Assembly: GCA_027924645.1 (NCBI GenBank)
Contig: BSBN01001362.1
Location: 372,001-436,000, forward strand
DNA from: Cunninghamia lanceolata
Lineage: Eukaryota; Streptophyta; Pinopsida; Cupressales; Cupressaceae
Length of the DNA stretch: 64,000 nucleotides
Direction: 5' to 3'
Position 1 is the stretch's first letter, and each line of letters begins with the position of its first letter. The notes below the pieces were generated by a model. That model was not told the origin of the DNA. It saw nothing but the letters and a program-made list of their open reading frames with translations, and ran no database searches. Made by a program: the position numbers and the translations under genes. This document shows positions 1-11,000 of the stretch, piece after piece.

Positions 1-2126
1 ACAAAGTCCTGTTGACATTAAAACCTCCACAGTAAGATCATCCACTCTCATATATGAAACATCGAATCATTGTGGTTGGTATTAAAAAGGGAGAAATGAG
101 CATGGTGACAAGGAGAGTTATATCAGTATGCATCTGAAGACATTAACAATCACATGTAAATAAAGAAGATTAAAGTTGGGATATCATTGGCGATGGTGTA
201 CATATGTTGCTACAAAGCTTTTTGTCATCCATCACACGTATTTATTGGGCATAAAGAATAGAGGAACAAGGCATGTCCACATTAGGATTTAGGTTGAGGA
301 AATAATGCTCAAACTGCAATAGGCACAATCAAAGTGCAGAATATGGAAGTATCAATCAGACACATGAACTCTATAAAGAAATCAGGGAATCACCATTCAA
401 CTGACCACGGGAATATGGCACCTCTCTGGATATATCCACCATCATGCTTAATTTCTGCAATATCCTATTATAGATCATTTCCCCACTAATTGCTCAAGAC
501 CATTGTTTCAAGTTTGTTCTAAAACTAAGCTTGATAGGATTTACGCGAAAAGACCCTTCACCGGACATGTTCATTAGCACCCAAAAATTGCACTGTCCAG
601 TGATGCAGGAAATCTCCTCCATAAATATTAAGAGAGGGCTAGCGCTACTTTTCAAACTCACTGCTTATATTTGGATGGACTGAAAAGGTCCGCTAATCCA
701 ATAAAGGGTGAAAATCCCATTGGGATGAGTTAGAGGGTGTTGGCACCAAAAATAGACTTTGTTGCACATCTACCGTAGCATACATTCATCCACCTTATTC
801 CACCATCATCCCATCTCCAGTGAATATCCTATCAGTCGCATATCCCCGCAAGTTTACATTAGGACGAATATCCATCAAAACATGAATAATACAGAGATAT
901 AAATTGCAATGATCTTATTGAACGCACAGAATGAGGTAGTATATAAAAGGCTTTGGTTTGTATGTCAGTGCTTATGAAGCTCATTCACTATTAGATCCAT
1001 AGAAGAATATCGTATCAATGTGCAGGAAACGGTGGCCGTTAAGACTGACTATTGGTAAAATGATGCTTGGTCCATGGCTAGTAATTGAGAGTGCAATGGC
1101 AAAAGCATGGTGTGTAAGCTATCAAGCAGGGAAGGATGCTATACAGATTGCATAATATCTTAGCATGAGCAAATTGTGGAAATGGTAAGGGAAGTATATT
1201 AGGAAGTCCATTAAAATTCGTGATAGGAGGTATCCTAAATAACATTGAAATTATCTAAAGGATTAACTTATCACTTGCTCCATTGAAGATCATCCTCTAG
1301 TGTTCAAATTCATCAAGAGGGCTTATATCTGATTTTCATTAACTAGATAATAAGGCACGATATCAATGATTAGGGTTGCCAATTATTATTGTTAAGATAT
1401 AATGGATGCGTTGCATCAAATTGTGATCTCACAACATCACTATGAGCCTATGTGGGTATGGAGAATGCAGGATAGATGGGATATCCATATTGAATATGCA
1501 CTTGCATATATGGGACAGCTTTAGTCATCAGATGTAATCACTACATGAAGGCTCAATGATCCCTTTCATGTATATGGTCTCTTATGCAAAGGAGTAATTT
1601 ATTCAAGACCCAATGCATTATGAAGGTGGAACACAAAACATATGACTACATCAACAATATCATAACAACATGATCTCCTAGGGGGTTATTACACGAACTA
1701 TACTAGACTATTTTAGAGTCATCCAATTGGCAAGATGCGGTATCATAGAATGTGCACATTATACAACAGTTTTAAATTGAGGCATATTTGGGCCTGGACC
1801 CCAGTGTCGACAAAAATCTACATCAATGTCAAAGATTGGTGAGGCATGGAACGCTATGAAGGGTTGGATGGTGTGATAGGTGAAAGTCAGGTGTGGAAGA
1901 TCAGACATAGTCATGAAACCCTAACCCTACCATCATCAAGGAATCTAACCTAGATGAAATCAAAGGATAATGCAATTCAAGCATAACATCACCTAGACCG
2001 TGTGATTCCTTGTTTGAGAGAGAGATGTGGACTGCTTCTTCAACAATAAGCAATTACAAAGCTGAAAGCTGCCATGATGGATGATAAAAGCTCAGATGCT
2101 CAAGATGATAATGTAGGTGCTATATG

Positions 2127-2185
2127 ATTGCTGGATTGCTGGATCGCTGGATCGCTGGATTGCTGGATTGCTGGATTGCTGGATG
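2127..2185 (-). repeat. 8-bp tandem repeat (GCTGGATT) just downstream of the LTR start site
   Basis: Seven GCTGGATT/GCTGGATC units occur here against four in the right LTR (18637-18668). The repeat begins roughly 25-35 bases downstream of the minus-strand TATA box, so it lies near the start of the transcript (R region). It accounts exactly for the 24-bp difference in LTR length. Confidence 0.85.
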
Positions 2186-2207
2186 TCTCATATGGAATGA
2201 GAGGGTG

Positions 2208-2215
2208 TTTATATA
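2208..2215 (-). promoter_or_regulatory. TATA box in the left LTR
   Basis: The minus strand reads TTCTATATAAACACC, a good plant TATA box. The equivalent in the promoter-active right LTR is at 18694-18701. Confidence 0.7.
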
Positions 2216-2440
2216 GAACTCAACCAAGATCAATCAACAGTGGAGATTCAGAGGCTATGTGAATGGCTAGGATTGAAAGTTACTAAATTTAGGTCCAATT
2301 AGTTGTGCATGTGAAGGATTTTAAATGAAAGTTGTCTTACAACACATGATTGAATGGGAAATGGACAAGTGTTGAAATGTGATAAATGATAAGGGCTTAA
2401 TTCAAATAAAATATTTGAATTAGTTGGGATATGAGTTGGA

Positions 2441-2602
2441 AATTAATTAAATAAATAAAATTTATTTAATTAATAGGATAAATGCATAAAATGAGATAAG
2501 ACATGATGTGGAATTAATTAAATAAATACAATTTATTTAATTAATTGGCTAAGTGGATGAGAATAGGATTTTAATTAAATAAATAAAATTTATTTAATTA
2601 AT
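2441..2602. repeat. Three AT-rich palindromes in U3
   Basis: Three near-identical inverted repeats (2441-2474, 2512-2545, 2571-2602) are built from ATTAATTAAATAAAT, a 3-base loop, and its complement. They lie in U3, 230-400 bases upstream of the TATA box on the minus strand, and recur in the right LTR at about 18927-18960, 18997-19031 and 19055-19088. They could form hairpins or bind AT-hook proteins; the function is unknown. Confidence 0.85.
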
Positions 2603-2664
2603 TGGCTAATGGATTAGTGATTTAACAAGGTGTTGCTAGACATGGACAAATTTGGGTGTCTACA

Positions 2665-2680
2665 TTTTGCCCCTCTTTGA
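2665..2680 (-). promoter_or_regulatory. Polypurine tract of the Tat element
   Basis: On the minus strand the bases just before the LTR start are TCAAAGAGGGGCAAAA, a typical plus-strand-priming polypurine tract abutting TGTAGACACC. This fixes the element as minus-strand. Confidence 0.9.
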
Positions 2681-3129
2681 TACAATGTTCGATAGAACGT
2701 TGTGTCAAAGAAGATGTGAGATGCGTTCGATAAACAAGTTATGCCCCAGTGTAACTGGCAGGTGATGCCCCCTCAAGAGGTGAGCCAGGCTAACCAGGAA
2801 GGGCTGGGTTGGCTCGCGATAGAAGAAAAAGGCTAAAAAGAAGGCTGACACGAAGAAAATGGGAGTTGGATGGAAGAAAATAGGCTGTGGCATAGAAGAA
2901 TTAGGGTTTGGAGAAGGGCTATAAGTAGGTGCTTCAAGGGCAAATAGGCTCATTTGTGCTCATTTGTGCTTAGAAACTTAGAGAAATCCAGAGCTCCAGA
3001 GAGTGAGAGTGGCAGAGCTAGCAGGATGGTGATTCCACGCAGAGATCATCGTGCGGATGGAGTGAGGACACATGGATGAACAGAGGGAGCAGGCGCACCG
3101 GTATGTTTCAAAACCTTTCCCAAAAGCGT

Positions 3130-3712
3130 GTAATTAATAGCCTAAAAGCGTAATTAATTCACACACGTCACCAAAAGCGACTAGGTTAGGACATGGCACA
3201 TTTAGGTCGCTTATATAGGAATAGAGATCGCTTAGAGTAGTTCAGCTCGCATATGGGCGCGGGTAGGTCGCTTAGGAAAAAAGAGGTCGCATCCTATCGG
3301 CGGGAAAATATCGGCTAAAATGCGCATATAGGGAAAAATGAGTCGCTTATAAGCAAATTGTAGTCGCATAGGGTAATAGAGCTCGCATATGAAGGCAAGG
3401 AGCTTGCATATGGTAGATAGCGCGCTTATAGGGCTAGAATAGGTGCATATGCGTAGGTGGCTCGCTAATAGTGAGAAGATAGGCTCATATAAAATATAGC
3501 TCGCTTTTAGGGTAAATAGACTCGCACATAGGATATGCCTCGCATATGAAGGAATAATGAGCGCATAGGGAAGTTTAGGTCGCTTATAGTGAAACAGTGA
3601 GCGCATGACGTAAAATAGTTCGCATATAGTCAAAACAAAGGCGCATATGGTAAAGTGGGTCGCTAATGAGCAGGAAAACATCGCATGTAGTAAAATGGAC
3701 CGCTTATAGTAG
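3130..3712 (+). repeat. Degenerate TCGC array with alternating 21/19-bp spacing, upstream of the PMD gene
   Basis: About 25 degenerate units have a core of the type GTCGCTTATAG or TCGCATATGG. Core CGC positions such as 3562, 3581, 3602, 3621, 3642, 3661, 3682 and 3701 are spaced alternately 21 and 19 bp (18-21 further left), giving a 40-bp higher-order period. Sequence between cores is poorly conserved, so spacing and core appear to be what matters. The array ends about 80 bases before the PMD start codon. It resembles a battery of protein-binding sites on one helical face; that is inference. Confidence 0.85.
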
Positions 3713-3789
3713 GTGTAGGATAAAATAGCAGATAGATAGGCAAATTTTGATACGGATGGCTAATGGAATGGACTGACAAGGGTAAATGG

Positions 3790-5775
3790 ATGATGCAGGA
3801 TGTACTACCGCCATTGCTATCACGGGAGCCCCATCCGAGAGATTTGCGGCTGGTGAGACGGTTGGATGCAGAGGAGCTACTGGTGTTGGAGATCCTGGGC
3901 TTAGAGCATGTGTCCTGATTAGAGCTAGTTTAGGCACATCGAGGGCTGATGACAGCGATGGTGGAGCGATGGATGAGCAAGCATAGTTCATTCTTATTAC
4001 CGACAGGAGAGGCGACCATTACCTTAGAGGATGTGTTCCGGATATTGAGGATTCCGGTAGATGGGGACCGTGTAGATTATGATCCAGAGATGGGCCCAGC
4101 AGCATTCAGGAGATTGTTTGGCACACCAGACATTGGAGCAGAGGGTTCAGAGATTCCGATGGGGAGGATGAAGGAGCTCTGTGATAGATTACAGTGGGTG
4201 CTAGTGGCTATCATTAGATGGCTAGTGGGTGATAGGAGAGCTAGAGGTTTTCCTGTAGGATGGGGGACAGTGATGGAGGGCATGTTCTCTTATGGCACGA
4301 GATATGCGTGGGCAGAGTGCGTGTTGGGACAGCTCTATCATTACCTGCATGATTGTGCGTACATGTTCAGAGCCAGTATGTCAGCAGGGGTGACAGTTTT
4401 GCATGTATGGGCATATGAGCACATTCCGGTGACGAGACCAGAGGGATGGGTGGCTAGAGCAGCAGGAGAGCCATTTGCATGGATGTATAGAGGAGCGTTG
4501 ACATATCGACAGCGCCGAGGTGTAGTATACTGGCGGCAGAGATTAGATGAGATAGATAGATTTGTATGGAGGCCATGGCTAGGATGTGAGCAGTGGGAGG
4601 AGGAGGATGCGGAGCTTGTCTATGCTAGACAGGCGAGATACATTTTTTGACGCGGCGTGTATATTATAGAGCGCTATTTGCCAGAGAGAGCCCTAAGATA
4701 GTTTGGAGAGGCACAGGCAGTACCGGTAGGGGATGCCATTTTTGGGAGGACGAGGCAGGAGGTATTTGATTGGGGTCCAGAGGTTGTGGTGGACACAGCC
4801 TTGGCAGAGAGAGATGGATTGCAGCCAGTAGCATGGCAGTGGAGACAGGGTCCTGCAGATCCAGGCACATTGCCAGAGTACGATGCATACTGGGCGACAG
4901 CTAGGCCGACTCGGTTGACACGGGATGGAGAGATAGGAGAGATTGGGATGGAGAGGCCAGTTCGGAGGAGACGACGACGGGCTCCACCAGCACAGGCGGT
5001 TGTGCCAGCTGCACCAAGGATACAGATGCCAGGGCAGGTGCCAGGTCAGCATGCTATATTAGCACAGCCACAGGCACAGATCGGAGCAGGAGATGATGTG
5101 GGTATTCAGCAGCTGCGGAGACGGATCAGAGAGGAGAGGAGATGGAGGCAGCGGGCACAGATGAGGCTGAGGAGAGTGGAGATGGATAGGCATCAGGCCG
5201 TGATTAGTCTGCGACATGCTAGAGCATAGGCACAGACTTATCAGGCTCAGCTACAGTTGGGAGCATAGAGAGGAGATGGACAGGATGACGGTGCTCTGGC
5301 TAGAGTGACAGGAGAGAGGGATACAGCTAGGCAGCATGAGCAGATGATGAGGCTTGAGCGAGATACTGCAGTACAGCAAGAGCAGGCTATGAGAGTAGAG
5401 AGAGATGGTCTGCGAGCTGAGAGAGATAGGGTCGTGCAGCAGCTGCAGGGGATGACTAGTGAGTGAGATAGAGCAGTGGCTGCCTTGGGGACTGATGGAG
5501 CTACCATGTACTTGGCCACATAGTTGACAGCGGTACAGGCCGAGCTTCGGAGAGTGCAGGGTGAGGCTGAGTATTATAGAGGCTTATATTATGGAGCTAT
5601 GCCGGCAGAGCAGAGACAGCCTAGCTTCAGGAGCAGGTCAGGGGCTTCGAGCTCACGGAGGTCAGGTGGATCTCGATCAGTAGCTTCAGTGATGGGGCCA
5701 CCGAGAGATGGAGCACCAGGTACAGGACCGAGTGGCGGTGGTGGTCAGGGCGAGGGAGCTGGCAGTAGTCGCTAG
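3790..5775 (+). pseudogene. Plant mobile domain (PMD) protein gene, antisense to gag-pol, nonsense-decayed
   Basis: One frame runs from ATG 3790 to TAG 5775 (about 661 codons). The N-terminal ~300 residues are a plant mobile domain (Pfam PMD, MAIN/MAIL family): RLDAEELL, the MVERWMSK helix, FLLPTGEATITLEDVFRIL, then WRPW and the terminal YLPERALR-stop-FG. The rest is Q/R/E-rich and coiled-coil-like, ending in a Ser/Gly-rich tail. Eight premature stops interrupt it (3916, 3931, 4648, 4699, 5227, 5266, 5464, 5521), all TGA or TAG and none needing a frameshift, each explicable as CGA or CAG with C-to-T; at 4699 the family consensus is glutamine. It lies between pol and the 3' LTR on the opposite strand from gag-pol, with its own upstream array. 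Cellular PMD proteins act in gene expression and TE silencing; the role in the element is unknown. Confidence 0.88.
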
Positions 5776-8042
5776 GGCATACCTTGTTTATATTGTATTA
5801 TGATGAGGCCTAGAGCCGTTGTTGTACATTCATTCTTTTCAAGGCTCAGCTTGTATTGTAGACATTTCCATTTTGACACACATGTATATATATATATGGC
5901 AGTTTTGGCGATCTATATGATGTTATAATGATTGTAATGTTGATATTACGATGGCTATGCATGTTATGTGTATGGATTATATATGGATTATGGATGGATG
6001 TTTATGCAAATGGTAATGGATAGAAAATGTATGAATATGTAAAAGGTAATGATATGAATAGATGTATGCATATAGGTAGATGGTAATGAAAGAGATATAT
6101 ATATATATATAATGGACTTATCCATGGCTAACACTTGTTTTGCAGGAGCGGGAATATGGAGAAAAGATGATAGATATGATCGACCTTGGCTGAGGATGAT
6201 GGAACGAATGGATAGATAGAATGAATAAGTAGGATGATGATAGGCAGCTTTCAAGTAATTGCTCAAAATGAAAAGAAATGCAGTCCTTATGTTTGATATA
6301 GCATATGGATGTTATGCACCAGGGTATAAGGAACCAAGGTGTCAAGGTATCCAATGCGTAACTAGCATGTTACAATCTTGTCTGAACGCATGAGGTCAAG
6401 ATGTTGAGCCAATCATACACAAGATATGAATAACAGCTAGTGTTGGACTTTGACGCTACAAGCAATGGTTTGAGCTTATCTCCACTACACATAATGATAG
6501 CTTGCTGGTTATATGTATGGAGGTAGTCTTAGCATAGAATAGTCTCAAATGCATAAGAGACTGTTTAGCTTCTCAGATGCTAGAGATATTGATATGTAAG
6601 ATGCTAATCCCAACACGTACAAGATACCAATATGCATAGGAAGAGAATAAGATCATCCCGCAAACACGGCATACGAAAGCTATATGACCATGCCCCAGTC
6701 CTTACTTCATCGCAACACACCAAGATATAAATAGATCAAGGCAGTCTTGATTAGGTATAGAAAAGGGACAATAGATAAATCAAAAGATAAAACAAAAGAT
6801 ACTGTCATCACGTTCTCTTGCCAAATTTTGGGTGCTCTTGGATGGATCAAGCTGGTGCCTTGTTAAAAGGAAAGCTACATCCTGTTAAAGGCTAAAGTTG
6901 TTGATAAACGGCTATAGCAAATGTTGGCTTAAGGCATGCGGACAAATAGCTTCTGGCTTACCTTTGATTGATTAAAGTGCTTGAACTTGCAATATACACA
7001 TGGATTGCTTCTTGTTTGAGCTGATCAAAGAGAAGAAGATGGATGATGCATGAAGATGAAGAAGATGGGGTGGATCATCTGTACTTGAGTACTGAAAACT
7101 TCCTTCGTATTCCAGACTACCTACATACCCTGTATCCACGGGATCAAAGCACATTTACGATGAAGATGAGACATGATGCATATGTAGTTCTGGGTTTTAT
7201 TGATGATGTAAGTGATGAAAGATAGAAGAATGTGAGCTGGAAGATTGAAGGATGTTTAGAAGAAAGATGAAAGATGACTGATGAAAGGGGCTATCGTCTT
7301 AGCCTGAATCAGAGTGCTTCCTTCGCATCTCAGATTGCCTACATACCCTGTATCCATGGGATCAAGGCATCAACGATAGAGCTAGATGTAGTTCTTATTG
7401 ATATGGCTAATCGATTGGATGTTTGATCAAGCGACGTTTGTTGCGATTGTTGGATGAATGTGGATGGATTGCGAAGGTATGAGTCCTAGTTGCAAGTCGT
7501 TAGGTCATATTTGTCGGTGGACATGTGCCATGGCTGAAGTTGATAAGGTGTGCTGTGTTGTAAGCTGAATTGTTTGATGTGTTATGAGCTAGAGATAACA
7601 GGATCCACTTCCAAATAAGACTCAACAAATACCCCCAGTGCGGGATGAGGTTTATTATGCAGAAGCGACAATGCAGAAAAGATGTAGCCAAGATGCTGAG
7701 GTGCCAAAAGATATAGATATCACGACAATGGCTCAAATATGATAGCTAGCATTGGCAAAGGATGAAGATGAAAGGCTATGTGTGAGATTGCGATAGGGCT
7801 TATGAATATGGCTTATACAAGATGCAGTGGGAAAAATGATCAAACGAACCAAACAAATGAGGGAAGTTGGTCACTACACATAGCGCCTGTTTGCCAGGTT
7901 TTCACTATGGTACTTATCCAAGGCGCCTGTTTACCAGGTTTTCACCAGAGGATGGATTATTGATTGAATGTGTTTATTTTTTTATTTTTATTTTTTTTTG
8001 CTTTTTTTTTTTTTTTGACTTTTTTGGGGGGATAACTGAGAT
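5776..8042. other. Spacer between the PMD gene and the end of pol
   Basis: No coding region is supported. The stretch holds AT dinucleotide runs (5887-5900, 6094-6110), a duplicated ~50-bp segment (about 7098-7146 and 7318-7366) sharing CTACATACCCTGTATCCA, and two copies of GGCGCC followed by GGTTTTCAC (7882-7906 and 7922-7946). T/A-rich sequence at 7975-8030 precedes the pol stop codon. Confidence 0.7.
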
Positions 8043-11000
8043 TCATGGATAAAACTTCTTGAGATGAACGCTGTTGACGGGTTCATCCAAGGGAATGCCT
8101 TCAGGTGTTGACAGAGTGTATGCACCAGATCCATAGACTGCTGTGATAATGAAAGGACCAAGCCAATTTGGTTCAAACTTGCCCTGTTTCTCTCAATGCT
8201 GTTGATTCCTTTGGTTTTCTTTAAGGACAATGTCGCCAACCTGAAATCTGTGTTCTCTGATCTTCTTGTTGTAGCTGTGGCGTAGCCGGTTTTGATAGAC
8301 TTGAAGATGGTTCAATGCTGTAAGGCGGCGTTCATCTAATAGCTCAAGATCATGGAGTCTGGACACTCGATATTCTTCATCTGAGATAGTATGTTGCAAG
8401 GATATACGCAAAGAGGGGATCTCAACCTCAATAGGCAAAATAGCTTCAGTGCCATAGACGAGAGCATAGGGTGTGGCGCCAGTAGGAGTTCTGACACTTG
8501 TTCTATATGCCCATAAAGCAGGGTGCAGTTGTAGATGCCAATCTCGACCAGCTTCATTAACAGTCTTTTTAAGGATCTTGACGATTGTCTTATTAGAGGC
8601 TTCAGCTTGACCATTGCTCTGAGGATAATAAGGCGTAGAGAACCTATGTTGAATATGGAACTTATTGCAAAGATCTCTAACCTCTTGGTTCTTGAAAGGC
8701 CGACCATTGTCTGTGACAATAGCTTGAGGAACTCCATAACGGCAGATAATGTAATGTAAGATGAATTTAGCTATTTGTTTACTTGTGATGTAGGTCATTG
8801 GTATGGCTTCTACCCACTTTGTGAAATACTCAGTGGCAGTGATAATAAACTTATGACCATTTGATGAAGTAGGATGAATTTTACCCACAAGATCAAGTCC
8901 CCATTGCGAAAAAGGCCATGGAGTGACAATAGGCTGAAGCTCATGGGCTGGTGCATGTATGAGATCTCCATGTTTCTGACATTGTAAACATTGCTTTGCA
9001 AATTGTTGGGCATCTTTTTCCATAGTTGGCCAATAGTATCTTGCTCGCAGAAGTTTCTTAACAAGGCCAGGGCCAGCAGAATGCGAACCGCAGACACCTT
9101 CATGTACTTCACTTAAGGCCGTTTTTTCTTCCTCGGAATCAAGACATCTAAGAAGGATACCATCAAGACTCCGGCGATAAAGGGTGTCTCCTAAGATAGT
9201 GTAACGAGAGGCTCGACGGATAAAAGTTTTGCACTGGGTGTTGGATAGTTGAAGAGGCAAGGTGTGATTACGGAGATACTCGTATATATCCTTGTACCAT
9301 GACGAGTTGGGACCAACAATCTCACATATGAGCTCAGACTGTGGAACTTCAAATGCTGGGATCAAAAGCTGTTCGACCAAGAATTCACATTTATGGGTGT
9401 TAGATGGCATGTCTAAAAGGGATCCAATCATAGCCATGGCATCTGCTGCTCTGTTTTGTAGTCTTGGAATTTGCTCAAAGGTAATGTCCTCAAAATATTG
9501 CTTGAAATCGTCCACCATTAGCTTGTATGGAAGAAGCTTCTCGTCTTTTGTTTGATATTCATCTAAGACCTGTTTGATAACCAGCTGAGAATCGCCAAAG
9601 ACTTGTAACTGTTTGATAGCCCATTGTACTGCCATGTGCAAACCTGTGATTAAAGCTTCATACTCTGCTATGTTATTGGTACATGGGAATGCTATTCTGT
9701 ATGATTTAGGTATGCAGTCTCCTTGGGGAGTGACAAACAAGATACCTGCTCCAGATCCATGTTGAGTGTATGATCCATCAAAGTATAGCTGCCATCGTGC
9801 TGGAGAATTTAAATTAAACAATCCTTCATCAGGGAATTCTGGATATATTGGCTGAATGTCTGTGATGGGTGCTGCAGCTAATTGATCAGCAATGACTTGT
9901 CCTTTGATAGCTTTATGGTTCACATATTGTATGTCAAATTCACTCAAGATCATAACCCATTTTGCTAATCTCCCTGTGAGAAGTGCTTTTGAAAGGAGAT
10001 ACTTGAGGGGATCCACATTAGAGATGAGCTTAGTTGTTTGGTTCAACATATAGTGTCGCAACTTTTGGGAAGCAAACACTAATGCTAAACAAGCTTTTTC
10101 CATGAACGAGTAATTGAGCTCATATCCCACAAGCGTTCTGCTAATGTAGTAGATGGCTTGTTCTTTTCCTGAATCATCATGTTGAGCTAGAAGTGCACCC
10201 AATGCTGCAGTTGTTGATGATATATAAAGCAGTAATGGACGATCAAGTACAGGAGGTATTAACACAGGAGGTGTTGCCAAGTATTCCTTTATCTTATCAA
10301 AAGCCTGTTGACACTTTTCATCCCACTTAAAAGGTTCACCCTTACGAAGAAGATGCTGAAAAGGATGACATTTATCTGCTAGTTGTGAGATGAATCTGCG
10401 GATAGATTGTAGCCTACCCTGTAAACTACGGAGCTGTTTGAGATTCGTTGGTGGAGGCATTTCCATGATAGCTTTTACCTTAGCTGGGTCCACTTCTATT
10501 CCTCGTCAAGACACAATATATCCCAATAGTTTTCCTGATGTTACGCCAAATACACACTTCTTTGGGTTTAATCTGACTTGGTATTTTTCTAATCGATCAA
10601 AAATTTGTGCCAACACTTGTAGATGTCCTTCCCTTGTCTTAGATTTTCCCAGGATGTCATCAACATAGTCTTCCATGATAGTATGAAAAAGGTCATGAAA
10701 AATAACTATCATAGCTTGTTGATAGGTGGCTCCAGCGTTTTTGAGACCAAAAGGCATTACAACCCAGCAATATGTGCCCCATGGACAAATAAAAGATGTT
10801 TTATATTGGTCTTCCTCTGCTATTCTGATTTGATTATAACCTGAAAATCCATCCATCAAAGATAGCATTTCATGTCCTGCTGTAAGATCAACAATGTTGT
10901 CTATGCTTGGTAATGGAAAATCGTCTTTAGGACATGCTTTGTTAAGATCTCTAAAGTCTGTGCAGCAGCGAACTCGTCCATCTGGTTTTGCTACAGGTAC

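Larger units (their letters stand above)
1872..2664 (-). repeat. 3' LTR of the Tat element (793 bp)
   Basis: Aligned by eye to 18382-19150, it differs at only two positions (2000 G/A and 2239 A/G, both CG versus CA) plus a 24-bp length difference equal to three extra 8-bp GCTGGATT/C units near 2127-2181. It contains a minus-strand TATA box (2208-2215) and three AT-rich palindromes. Confidence 0.97.

Noticed and set aside
3232..3681. 149-codon minus-strand frame across the TCGC array
   Set aside because: It is a by-product of the periodic array, with repetitive YALIIPSYAR-like translation and no domain.
3130..3712. CRISPR-like or satellite array
   Set aside because: Units are degenerate with 18-21-bp spacing and no conserved direct repeats with unique spacers; the plant context excludes CRISPR.
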